A stretch of DNA of 64,000 bases from Hyphomicrobiales bacterium (lineage in GTDB: Bacteria > Pseudomonadota > Alphaproteobacteria > Rhizobiales > Rhizobiaceae), in the NCBI GenBank assembly GCA_900468625.1, contig UBUL01000009.1, positions 124,001 through 188,000 on the forward strand, given 5' to 3'. This document shows, piece by piece, positions 51,885 through 60,376 of the stretch. The number at the start of each line of letters is the position of its first letter. The stretch's first letter is position 1. The notes under the pieces were generated by a model, which did no database searches, was not told where the DNA came from, and worked only from the letters and a program-made list of their open reading frames with translations. The translations under genes and the position numbers were made by a program.

Positions 51885-53051
51885 ATGTCGATACTGGATA
51901 GCCTCAGCCCGCGCGCGCTCGCAGCACCCGAAAGCGGGATCGTCGAAGTGGTCAATTATGCCCGCGGCCGTGAAGGCCTGCTGCCGCTCTGGGTCGGCGA
52001 GGGCGATCTGCCGACGCCTGATTTCATCAATCGCGCCGCCATGGCCTCGCTCAATGCCGGCGAGACATTTTATACCTGGCAGCGCGGCATTCCGGAACTG
52101 CGCCAGGCGCTGGCCGATTACTACGGCAGGCACTTCGGCACGTCGCTGCCGATGGAGAATTTCTACGTCGTCGGCTCCGGCATGCAGGCGATCCAGCTCT
52201 CCGTGCAGGCAATCACCTCTCCCGGCGACGAAATGGTCTATCTGTCGCCTGCCTGGCCGAATATCGCCGCCGCGCTGGAGATTGCGGGTGCCCGCTCCGT
52301 GCCCGTGCCGCTGCAGTTCGAACACGGCAAATGGTCGCTCGATCTCGAGCGCCTGGAGGCGGCGATCACGCCGAAGACCAAGGGTTTCTTCATCAATACC
52401 CCCTCCAACCCGACAGGCTGGACGGCAACCCATCAGGATCTCCGGGACATTCTGGCTCTGGCGCGCAAGCATGATCTCTGGATCATGGCCGACGAAATCT
52501 ATGCGCTCTACTATTATGCCGGCGGCCGCGCGCCGAGCTTCCTGGATGTGAAGGAAGCCGACGACAAGATCATCTTCGTCAATTCCTTCTCGAAGAACTG
52601 GTCGATGACCGGCTGGCGCGTCGGCTGGATCGTCGCCCCCGCAGAGCTCGGGCAGGTAATCGAAAACCTCGTGCAATATTCGACATCGGGCGTCGCGCAA
52701 TTCATGCAGCGCGGTGCGGTCGCCGCCCTGAACGAAGGCGATGACTTCGTTCGCGCCAACATCGCCAAGGCGACACGCTCGCGCGACATTCTCTGCGATG
52801 CGCTGATCGCCACCAATCGCGTGCAGACGCTGAAGCCGGATGGCGCGCTTTATTCGTTCCTCAGGATCGACGGTGTGACCGACAGCCGCAAGGCTGCCAT
52901 CGACATCGTCGACAAGACCGGTGTCGGCCTGGCGCCCGGAACGGCGTTCGGTCTAGGCGGAGAGCTGTTCATGCGCGCTTGCTTCCTGCGCGATCCGGTG
53001 CAGGTTGCGGATGCTGCGGAGCGGTTGAGCCGGTATATTCTGGGGTTGTAG
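51885..53051 (+). CDS. Class I/II PLP-dependent aminotransferase
   Basis: This 388-residue fold-type I aminotransferase has SNPTGW, the cofactor Asp in MADEIYALYYY, the Schiff-base lysine in NSFSKNWSMTGWRVGW and the C-terminal Arg in FMRACF. It is of the AspC/AlaT-like group; the amino donor cannot be told. ATG 51885 follows TGGAGA. It is monocistronic; downstream is a MITE-like repeat and galE. Confidence 0.87.
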   Translation: MSILDSLSPRALAAPESGIVEVVNYARGREGLLPLWVGEGDLPTPDFINRAAMASLNAGETFYTWQRGIPELRQALADYYGRHFGTSLPMENFYVVGSGMQAIQLSVQAITSPGDEMVYLSPAWPNIAAALEIAGARSVPVPLQFEHGKWSLDLERLEAAITPKTKGFFINTPSNPTGWTATHQDLRDILALARKHDLWIMADEIYALYYYAGGRAPSFLDVKEADDKIIFVNSFSKNWSMTGWRVGWIVAPAELGQVIENLVQYSTSGVAQFMQRGAVAALNEGDDFVRANIAKATRSRDILCDALIATNRVQTLKPDGALYSFLRIDGVTDSRKAAIDIVDKTGVGLAPGTAFGLGGELFMRACFLRDPVQVADAAERLSRYILGL

Positions 53052-53121
53052 TCTTCCTCCTATGCATGGCCGAATGGAGCCTCGCTCAAAAGGCATCTTT
53101 TCGGTTGCCGCATCTTCGTCA

Positions 53122-53306
53122 CCCCTCTGTCCCTTTCGGGACATCTCCCCCACAAGGGGAGAGATCGTTAGGAGTTCGCAGCTGCTCGCGGCAATACGAT
53201 GCACTTCAATCTCTGCAACTACGATATTGGTTTGAGGTGGGTCGGTGCTGCGGGTTACCAATCTCCCCCCTTGTGGGGGAGATGTCACGAAGTGACAGAG
53301 GGCGGC
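53122..53306. repeat. MITE-like element, copy C (family 2)
   Basis: The left arm 53122-53165 and right arm 53261-53306 are inverted relatives. The right arm matches copy A's left arm almost base for base and the homology extends inwards (GGTTACCAATC here, GATTGGTCACC in A). It fills most of the gap between the aminotransferase and galE. The flanks 53052-53121 and 53307-53474 hold no gene. Confidence 0.87.
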
Positions 53307-53474
53307 ACACTCTCCGTATTACGCAATACCATCGATCCATAAAATGCAATCGATCCGCGAAAGCCCAGCCTAACCATCCCCGCAATCTTTCCCGCGTACC
53401 CGTCCGTTTTTAATCAGTTTCGCAGGAGAAGCGGCCTCATATGGTCTCGATAAGACTTGGCGGGGACGCGAAGA

Positions 53475-54512
53475 ATGACGGTGTTGGTGACGGGCGGAGC
53501 CGGTTATATCGGCAGTCACATGGTCTGGAGGTTGCTGGATGCGGGCGAGGACGTGGTGGTCCTCGATCGCCTGTCGACCGGTTTTCGCTGGGCGGTTCCG
53601 CCGGCAGCCCGCTTCTATCTCGGCGATATCGCCGATGAAGCGCTCCTGCGGACGATTTTCGCTGAGAACGACATAGAGGCCATCATCCACTTCGCCGGCT
53701 CGGCCGTCGTCCCGGTGTCGATCGAGGATCCTCTTTCCTACTACGAGAACAATACCGGCAAGACCCATATTTTAATGAGCGCCGCGGTCAGGGCCGGCAT
53801 CCGCCATTTCGTCTTTTCCTCCACAGCTGCCGTCTACGGTCAGCAGCCTGCGGACCGGCCGGTCGGCGAAGACGCGCCGTTGCGGCCGGAATCGCCCTAC
53901 GGCCAGTCCAAGCTGATGTCTGAGCTGATGCTGCGCGATGCTGCCTCCGCCTATGATTTCCACTATGTCGCGCTGCGCTATTTCAACGTCGCCGGAGCCG
54001 ATCCCAAGGGGCGGGCCGGTCAGTCGACCGATGGCGCCACTCATCTCATCAAGGTCGCCTGCGAGGCGGCCCTTGGCCGCCGCCCCCAAGTAACCATTTA
54101 CGGCACGGATTACACGACGCATGACGGCACGGGCGTTCGCGACTACATCCATGTCAGCGATCTCGTGGACGCGCATCTTGCGGCCTTGCGGCATCTGCGC
54201 GATGGCGGCCGCTCACTGGTTGCCAATTGCGGCTATGGCCAGGGCTATTCCGTGCTTGACGTGCTCAATATGGTCATGCGCGTCCATGGTCGTGCCTTCC
54301 GCATCCACATTGCTCCGCGGCGCCCCGGCGATATGGCCAGTATCGTCGCCGATGCGACGCTTGCCCGTCGCGAACTGGGATGGACGCCGAAATACAATGA
54401 TCTGGAAATGATCGTGCGCTCCGCGCTGGATTGGGAGCTTCGCCTTGCCGAACGTGCGGGCTTCGATGCTGCCGGCGTTAACCGGGTCTACGCCGCTCCA
54501 AGCATGCTGTAA
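53475..54512 (+). CDS. galE: UDP-glucose 4-epimerase
   Basis: This 345-residue extended short-chain dehydrogenase interconverts UDP-glucose and UDP-galactose, needed for polysaccharides (called exoB in some rhizobia). The NAD loop is VTGGAGYIGSH, the active site is SSTAAVYG with PYGQSKLMSE (YxxxK), and the sugar site YFNVAGADPKGRAGQ. ATG 53475 begins directly before the NAD loop. It converges on a LysR gene with 14 bases between stops. Confidence 0.93.
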   Translation: MTVLVTGGAGYIGSHMVWRLLDAGEDVVVLDRLSTGFRWAVPPAARFYLGDIADEALLRTIFAENDIEAIIHFAGSAVVPVSIEDPLSYYENNTGKTHILMSAAVRAGIRHFVFSSTAAVYGQQPADRPVGEDAPLRPESPYGQSKLMSELMLRDAASAYDFHYVALRYFNVAGADPKGRAGQSTDGATHLIKVACEAALGRRPQVTIYGTDYTTHDGTGVRDYIHVSDLVDAHLAALRHLRDGGRSLVANCGYGQGYSVLDVLNMVMRVHGRAFRIHIAPRRPGDMASIVADATLARRELGWTPKYNDLEMIVRSALDWELRLAERAGFDAAGVNRVYAAPSML

Positions 54513-54526
54513 CGGGATCGGCAATC

Positions 54527-55453
54527 TCAGCTTTCCGGGCGTCTCCATGGCCCCAGAAAGGCCGGCGCATTCTTGCGCACGGCCTCTGCCAAGAAGTCGA
54601 TAACGGTGCGCACGCGCGGCGACTGGCGCAGGTCGCGGTGGCAGGTGATCCAGTAGTGGCGCCTGAGATCCACCTCTTGCGGTAGAACGACCTGCAGATC
54701 CGGATGCTTGCCGGCGATGAAAAACGGCAGCACGCAAAGACCCTGACCGTTCTTCGTCGCTGTTAGCTGTGCAAAGATGCTGGAACTCTGGAATTGCGGT
54801 CTGATGCGCGGATGGACGTCGTCGAGATAGTCCAGGCCCGGCGCGAAGATCATGTCCTCGATATAGCCGATGAAGGCAAAATCCGGCAGGTCGTCGCGGC
54901 TTTCGATCGGCGGATGGCGGGCGAGATAGTCACGCGATCCGTAGACCTGCAGATGATAGTCGGTGAGCTTCTCGGTGAAGTAGGGACCGGCTTTCGGCGG
55001 GTCGAGCACCACGACGATATCGGCTTCCTTGCGCGAGAGCGACATGATCTGCTGGATGGTGATCAGCTCCAGCGAAATATTCGGATGTCTGGCGGCGAAT
55101 TCCGGCAGGACGCCGGTGAAGAAGAAGTTTGAAAAGCCCTCCGGCGCGCTGATGCGCACAACACCCCGTTGTGCCGCCGATCCGGCCGTAAGATCGGCGC
55201 GAAGACGTTCCGTTTCCTGCTCCATGTGCTCGGCCGTATCGACGAAACGCTGGCCCATGCTGGTCAGCATGTAACCGCGCGGATTGCGCTCGAAGAGCTT
55301 GACCTTCAAGGAAAACTCCAGCCGGTCGATGCGGCGCGAGACCGTGGCGTGGCTCGTGCGCAATTGCCGCGCCGCGGTCGAAAGCTGTCCGGTTCGCGCG
55401 ACGGCGAGGAAAAACTGCAGATCATCCCACGTAAAATGCGGCGTGCGCTTCAT
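54527..55453 (-). CDS. LysR-family transcriptional regulator
   Basis: This 308-residue LysR-type regulator has its helix-turn-helix at residues 11-40 (LQFFLAVARTGQLSTAARQL, SHATVSRRIDRLE) and a periplasmic-binding-like effector domain. It faces the Liv-type binding-protein gene across 173 bases containing TGTTCA-N4-TGAACA, so it probably controls that catabolic cluster. The effector is unknown. Confidence 0.9.
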   Translation of the reverse strand: MKRTPHFTWDDLQFFLAVARTGQLSTAARQLRTSHATVSRRIDRLEFSLKVKLFERNPRGYMLTSMGQRFVDTAEHMEQETERLRADLTAGSAAQRGVVRISAPEGFSNFFFTGVLPEFAARHPNISLELITIQQIMSLSRKEADIVVVLDPPKAGPYFTEKLTDYHLQVYGSRDYLARHPPIESRDDLPDFAFIGYIEDMIFAPGLDYLDDVHPRIRPQFQSSSIFAQLTATKNGQGLCVLPFFIAGKHPDLQVVLPQEVDLRRHYWITCHRDLRQSPRVRTVIDFLAEAVRKNAPAFLGPWRRPES

Positions 55454-55465
55454 TCCTCTCTCCTC

Positions 55466-55481
55466 TGTTCAAAAATGAACA
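55466..55481. promoter_or_regulatory. Candidate LysR operator of the Liv-type cluster
   Basis: TGTTCA (55466-55471), AAAA, TGAACA (55476-55481): a perfect 6-bp inverted repeat. A further TGAACA half-site lies at 55586-55591, before the binding-protein gene. Confidence 0.6.
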
Positions 55482-55626
55482 GACACTGTTTGGAATTAGT
55501 TACAATCTCGACTTGCGTCAACGCGCGAATTCCGTGATCCTGCCGATCGGAAAAAGTCGTTTCGAGGAAAGCGGCTGGCCAATTTTGAACAGATTCGTTT
55601 TTGCCAAATCTCTGGGAGGAGAGGAT

Positions 55627-56835
55627 ATGCGAAAGAGTCTCATTGCATCCCTTGCATTGCTGCTTGCAACGAGCACAGCGGCTTTCGCCGCCGGCGCGGC
55701 CAATGGTTTCGTAAAGATCGGCATCCTTAATGACCAGTCCGGCGTGTATGCCGACTTCGGCGGCAAGTCGTCGGTCGAGGCCGCCAAGATGGCCGCCGAA
55801 GATTTCGGTGGCAAGGTTCTCGGCGTGCCGATCGAGATCATCGATGCAGATCACCAGAACAAGCCTGATATCGCCTCCAACATCGCCCGCCAATGGTATG
55901 ACCAGGACAAGGTCGATGCCATCATGGAGCTGACGACCTCGTCGGTTGCGCTCGCCGTGCAGGCTGTTGCCAAGGAGAAGAAGAAGATCGACATCGTCAC
56001 CGGCGCCGCCACGACCGATCTCACCGGCAAGCAATGTTCGCCCTACGGCTTCCATTGGGCCTATGACACGCATGCCCTCGCCGTCGGCACCGGCGGCGCG
56101 CTCGTCAAGCAGGGCGGCGATACCTGGTTCTTCCTGACCGCGGACTATGCTTTCGGCTATTCGCTCGAGCAGCAGACCAGCGATTTCGTCAAGGCCAGCG
56201 GCGGCAAGATCCTAGGCTCCGTCCGCCATCCGCTGTCGACGAATGATTTCTCGTCCTTCCTGCTGCAGGCGCAGTCGTCTGGCGCCAAGGTCATCGGCCT
56301 TGCCAATGCCGGCCTCGACACATCAAACGCCATCAAGCAGGCGTCGGAATTCGGCATCACCCAGGGCGGCCAGCATCTGGCGGCATTGCTCTTCACGCTC
56401 GCCGAAGTTCATGGCCTCGGGTTGAAGGCGGCGCAAGGCCTGACGCTGACGGAAGGCTACTACTGGAACCTCGACGACAAGAGCCGTGAATTCGGCAAGC
56501 GCTTCTTTGCCCGTACCGGCAAGATGCCGAACATGGTCCATGCCGGCACCTATTCCGCTGTCATGCAATATCTGAAGGCGGTGCAGAAGGCGGGTACGGA
56601 CGATACCGAGGCCGTCGCCAAAGAACTGCATGAAATGCCGGTCGATGACTTCTTCGGTCGCGGCGGCACGGTCGGCGCCAACGGCCGTATGATCCACGAC
56701 ATGTATCTGCTTCAGGTCAAGAAGCCCGAAGAGAGCAAGGAGCCGTGGGATTACTTCAACGTGCTGGCGACGATCCCGGGCAAGGAAGCCTATATCGACC
56801 CAGCCAAGAGCGGCTGCGATCTCGTCAAGCAATAG
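55627..56835 (+). CDS. Liv-type ABC transporter substrate-binding protein
   Basis: This 402-residue periplasmic receptor has a signal peptide (SLIASLALLLATSTAAFAAG). The mature domain is the leucine-binding type I fold: KIGILNDQSGVYADFGGKSSVEAAKMAAEDFGG, HQNKPDIASNIARQWYD and FLTADYAFGYSLEQQ. The ligand may be a branched-chain amino acid or another carboxylate. GGGAGGAGAGG precedes ATG 55627. It is first in a transporter operon followed by catabolic genes. Confidence 0.9.
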   Translation: MRKSLIASLALLLATSTAAFAAGAANGFVKIGILNDQSGVYADFGGKSSVEAAKMAAEDFGGKVLGVPIEIIDADHQNKPDIASNIARQWYDQDKVDAIMELTTSSVALAVQAVAKEKKKIDIVTGAATTDLTGKQCSPYGFHWAYDTHALAVGTGGALVKQGGDTWFFLTADYAFGYSLEQQTSDFVKASGGKILGSVRHPLSTNDFSSFLLQAQSSGAKVIGLANAGLDTSNAIKQASEFGITQGGQHLAALLFTLAEVHGLGLKAAQGLTLTEGYYWNLDDKSREFGKRFFARTGKMPNMVHAGTYSAVMQYLKAVQKAGTDDTEAVAKELHEMPVDDFFGRGGTVGANGRMIHDMYLLQVKKPEESKEPWDYFNVLATIPGKEAYIDPAKSGCDLVKQ

Positions 56836-56850
56836 GGCTCGGACCGGCCC

Positions 56851-57633
56851 ATGGCGATGTCAGCGACACATCTGCACGAAGAGCCCCGGGTGGTCTTGTC
56901 CGCCCGGGGACTGCGTCGCGATTTCGGCGGCTTCACCGCCGTCAAGAATGTCGATCTCGACGTGCATCATGCCCGCGTCCACGCGCTGATCGGCCCGAAC
57001 GGTGCCGGCAAGACCACGGTGTTCAACCTGCTCACCAAGTTCCTGCAGCCGACGCATGGCACGATCACGCTGCTCGGCACCGATATCACGAGGACCAGGC
57101 CGGACAAGGTCGCGCGCATGGGCCTCGTGCGTTCCTTCCAGATTTCGGCCGTCTTTCCGCATCTGACGGTGCTGGACAATGTCCGCGTCGCTCTGCAGCG
57201 GCCAAACAATCTCGCCCACCAGTTCTGGCGGCCGCTGTCTGCTCTCGACGGTCTCAACGCCCGCGCCGAACAGCTCATCGCCTCGGTCGGCCTTTCGAAG
57301 GAGCGGGATGCCATCGCCGCCGATCTTTCCTATGGCCGCAAGCGCGTGCTGGAGATCGCAACGACGCTCGCGCTCGATCCGAAGGTGCTGCTGCTCGACG
57401 AGCCGATGGCCGGCATGGGGCTGGAGGATGTGAACACCGTCTCCGGCATCATCCGCGATGTCGCGCGCGATAGGGCCGTGCTCATGGTGGAGCACAATCT
57501 CTCGGTCGTTGCCGATATCTGCCATCATGTCACGGTCCTGCAGCGCGGCGAGATCCTTGCTCAGGGCGATTATGCGACGGTCAGCCGCGACCCGCGTGTC
57601 CGCGAAGCCTATATGGGCACGGAGGAGGTTTGA
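56851..57633 (+). CDS. Liv-type ABC transporter ATPase (LivG-like)
   Basis: This 260-residue ATPase has Walker A GPNGAGKTT, Q-loop VRSFQISAVFPHLT, signature LSYGRKRVLEIA (the LivG form of LSGGQ), Walker B VLLLDEPMAGMG and the switch MVEHN. It is one of two ATPases of the importer. ATG 56851 or 56857 may start it. The stop lies 3 bases before the second ATPase gene. Confidence 0.92.
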   Translation: MAMSATHLHEEPRVVLSARGLRRDFGGFTAVKNVDLDVHHARVHALIGPNGAGKTTVFNLLTKFLQPTHGTITLLGTDITRTRPDKVARMGLVRSFQISAVFPHLTVLDNVRVALQRPNNLAHQFWRPLSALDGLNARAEQLIASVGLSKERDAIAADLSYGRKRVLEIATTLALDPKVLLLDEPMAGMGLEDVNTVSGIIRDVARDRAVLMVEHNLSVVADICHHVTVLQRGEILAQGDYATVSRDPRVREAYMGTEEV

Positions 57634-57635
57634 CC

Positions 57636-58337
57636 ATGGCGCCGCTTCTGGACGTTCAGGGCCTCAATGCCTGGTATGGCGAAAGCCACATCCTGCATGG
57701 CGTCGATATGCGCGTGGGCGAAGGCGAAACCGTCACGATCCTTGGCCGCAACGGCGTTGGCAAGACGACGACGCTGCGCACCATTGTCGGCATCGTCCGC
57801 GCCCGCAAAGGCAGGATCGCTTTCGCCGGCAAGGACATGATGCAGGTGCCGCTGCACAAGACGGCGCATCAGGGCATCGGTTTCGTGCCGGAGGAGCGCG
57901 GCATCTTCTCCACGCTCAGCGTCTATGAGAATCTGATGCTGCCGCCGGTCGTGGCATCGGGCGGCATGACGCTCGACGAGATCTTCGAGCTCTTTCCCAA
58001 TCTGCATGAGCGGCGCAACAGCGTCGGCACCAGGCTTTCGGGCGGTGAGCAGCAGATGCTTGCCATGGCCCGTATCCTGCGCACTGGCGTTCGCATGATG
58101 CTGCTCGACGAGCCTACCGAGGGTCTGGCCCCCGTCATCGTCCAGCGCATCGGCGAAGTCCTGCAGAAGCTGAAGGGTCGCGGTATGACCATCCTGCTCG
58201 TCGAGCAGAATTTCCGTTTTGCCAGCCGCATCGCCGATCGTTTCTATGTGATGGATCACGGCCAGATGGTTTCGGAATTCCCGGTCGGCGAACTCACAGA
58301 GCGCATGGATATGCTCCACAAGGTTCTGGGGGTCTGA
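57636..58337 (+). CDS. Liv-type ABC transporter ATPase (LivF-like)
   Basis: This 233-residue second ATPase has Walker A GRNGVGKTT, IGFVPEERGIFSTLSV after the Q-loop region (typical of LivF), signature LSGGEQQMLAMARI, Walker B MMLLDEPTEGLAP and switch LVEQN. GGAGGAGG (57621-57628) lies 7 bases before ATG 57636; a TTG at 57630 overlaps the preceding stop and is less likely. It pairs with the LivG-like protein. Confidence 0.92.
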   Translation: MAPLLDVQGLNAWYGESHILHGVDMRVGEGETVTILGRNGVGKTTTLRTIVGIVRARKGRIAFAGKDMMQVPLHKTAHQGIGFVPEERGIFSTLSVYENLMLPPVVASGGMTLDEIFELFPNLHERRNSVGTRLSGGEQQMLAMARILRTGVRMMLLDEPTEGLAPVIVQRIGEVLQKLKGRGMTILLVEQNFRFASRIADRFYVMDHGQMVSEFPVGELTERMDMLHKVLGV

Positions 58338-58340
58338 ACC

Positions 58341-59228
58341 ATGACGATGATATTCGGCATCCCCGCCCAGGCGCTTCTCGGTCAATTGCTGATCGGGCTC
58401 ATCAACGGCTCCTTCTATGCGTTGCTAAGTCTCGGTTTGGCGATCATCTTCGGCATGCTGCGGGTGATCAATTTCGCCCATGGCGCGCTCTATATGCTCG
58501 GCGCCTTCACCGCCTATCTGCTGCTGGCCTATGCCGGCATCGGCTATTGGCCGGCCCTCCTTCTGGCGCCGCTGATCGTCGGCCTGTTCGGGGCACTGGT
58601 CGAACGGCTCTGCCTGCGCCAGCTCTACAAGATCGATCCGCTTTATGGATTGCTCTTCACCTTCGGCATGGCCCTGACGATCGAGGGAACCTTCCGCTAT
58701 CTTTATGGATCTTCCGGCCAGCCCTATGCCGTTCCGACGGAGTTGGCGGGCGCGAAAAATATCGGGTTCATGTTCCTGCCCGTCTATCGCGGCTGGGTGG
58801 TCATCGCCTCGCTGATCGTCTGCATCGGCACCTGGCTGCTGATCGAGAAGACCAAGCTCGGCGCCTATCTGCGCGCCGCGACCGAGAATTCCACACTTGT
58901 GCAGGTGTTCGGCGTCAACGTGCCGGTGCTTCTGACGCTCACCTATGGCTTCGGCGTGGCGCTTGCCGCCTTTGCCGGCGTGCTGGCCGCACCGATCTAT
59001 CAGGTTTCGCCGCTGATGGGATCGAACATGATCATCATCGTCTTCGCCGTTGTCGTCGTCGGCGGCATGGGCTCGATCATGGGGGCGATCGTCACTGGCT
59101 ATATGCTCGGGATTGCCGAAGGCCTGACCAAGGTCTTCTATCCGGAAGCCTCCAACATCGTCATCTTCGTCATCATGGCGATCGTGCTGCTAATAAGGCC
59201 GGCAGGCCTCTTCGGTCGGGATGCGTGA
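58341..59228 (+). CDS. Liv-type ABC transporter permease (LivH-like)
   Basis: This 295-residue inner-membrane permease has about eight helices with the LivH marks GLINGSFYALLSLGLAIIFGMLRVINFAHGALYMLGAF and AATENSTLVQVFGVNV in the ATPase-contact loop. It starts 3 bases after the LivF-like stop and its 3' end overlaps the LivM-like gene by 8 bases if that starts at 59221. Confidence 0.93.
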   Translation: MTMIFGIPAQALLGQLLIGLINGSFYALLSLGLAIIFGMLRVINFAHGALYMLGAFTAYLLLAYAGIGYWPALLLAPLIVGLFGALVERLCLRQLYKIDPLYGLLFTFGMALTIEGTFRYLYGSSGQPYAVPTELAGAKNIGFMFLPVYRGWVVIASLIVCIGTWLLIEKTKLGAYLRAATENSTLVQVFGVNVPVLLTLTYGFGVALAAFAGVLAAPIYQVSPLMGSNMIIIVFAVVVVGGMGSIMGAIVTGYMLGIAEGLTKVFYPEASNIVIFVIMAIVLLIRPAGLFGRDA

Positions 59229-60213
59229 CATGGCTGGATTGATCACATCGAAACCGAAAACACAGCCGACCCTCTCGATCCAGAAGCTGTTGCTGATCCT
59301 TGGCCTCGTCGGGCTGATATGGGCGCCGTTCTTCATCTACCCGATCTTCGTCATGAAGGTGCTCTGCTTCGCGCTTTTCGCCTGCGCCTTCAATCTGCTG
59401 CTCGGCTATGCCGGTCTGCTCTCCTTCGGTCACGCCACCTTCTTCGGCGGTGCGGCCTATTTCACGGCCTATACGGTGAAGGAATGGGGTGTTCCACCCG
59501 AACTCGGCATCCTGATCGGCGTTGCCGGTGCTTCGCTGCTCGGCCTGGTCATGGGTTTCGTCGCCATCCGCCGGCAGGGCATCTATTTCGCCATGATCAC
59601 GCTGGCGCTCTCCTACATGTTCTATTTCTTCTGCCTGCAGGCGAAGTTCACCCAAGGGGAAGACGGCATCCAATCGGTGCCGCGCGGCTATCTTCTCGGA
59701 GTTCTTGATCTCAATAACTCCTTCAACATGTATTACTTCGTTCTCGCCGTGTTTCTGATCGGCGTGCTGATCACCTGGCGCTTCATCAATTCTCCTTTCG
59801 GCATGATCCTGAAATCGATCCGGGAGAACGAGCAGCGGGCGATCTCGCTCGGCTATTCCGTGGCGCATTACAAGCTCGGCGCCTTCGTCATGTCGGCGGC
59901 GCTTGCGGGGCTTGCCGGCGCTGTCAAGGCGCTGGTCTTTCAGTTTGCGACGCTCACCGACGTCGCCTGGCAGATGTCCGGCGAGGTCATCCTCATGACG
60001 CTCCTCGGTGGCATCGGCACGCTGATCGGTCCGATTTTCGGAGCGGGATTGGTCGCGACGCTGGAGAATTATCTCGCAACTTCGGAATTCCCGGTCACCA
60101 TCATCACCGGTGTCGTCTTCATGGTTTGCGTCCTGCTTTTCCGCCGCGGCATCGTCGGCGAATTCTATGCCTCGCGGCTGGGACGGAAACTGGGTTTCGA
60201 ATATCGGCGGTAA
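59221..60213 (+). CDS. Liv-type ABC transporter permease (LivM-like)
   Basis: This 330-residue second permease has LLGYAGLLSFGHATFFGGAAYFTAY in the core, the coupling loop SIRENEQRAISLGYSV and eight or more helices. It may start at ATG 59221 (overlapping the LivH-like stop) or ATG 59230. It is last in the transporter block. After it come a MITE-like repeat and the GMC oxidoreductase in the same direction. Confidence 0.92.
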   Translation: MRDMAGLITSKPKTQPTLSIQKLLLILGLVGLIWAPFFIYPIFVMKVLCFALFACAFNLLLGYAGLLSFGHATFFGGAAYFTAYTVKEWGVPPELGILIGVAGASLLGLVMGFVAIRRQGIYFAMITLALSYMFYFFCLQAKFTQGEDGIQSVPRGYLLGVLDLNNSFNMYYFVLAVFLIGVLITWRFINSPFGMILKSIRENEQRAISLGYSVAHYKLGAFVMSAALAGLAGAVKALVFQFATLTDVAWQMSGEVILMTLLGGIGTLIGPIFGAGLVATLENYLATSEFPVTIITGVVFMVCVLLFRRGIVGEFYASRLGRKLGFEYRR

Positions 60214-60241
60214 AGATCAAGCCTATGCTTTTTTGCTATAC

Positions 60242-60370
60242 ACCCCCTCATCCCAGCCCTCTCCCCGAGGGGAGAGGGGGTGTTGCTCCAGAAAATCGGC
60301 GGACTAGTAGCCGCGGCAAATGCCGAAATGGTCCCCTCTCCCCCCGGGGAGAGGGTTAGGGCGAGGGGGC
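60242..60370. repeat. MITE-like element of a second family (family 3)
   Basis: The left arm 60242-60281 and right arm 60332-60370 are inverted relatives, each with an inner hairpin of the CCCTCTCCCC/GGGGAGAGGG kind. The interior is about 50 bases. The right end GCGAGGGGG lies 8 bases before ATG 60377 and acts as the ribosome-binding site of the oxidoreductase gene. Confidence 0.82.
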
Positions 60371-60376
60371 ATGCCA

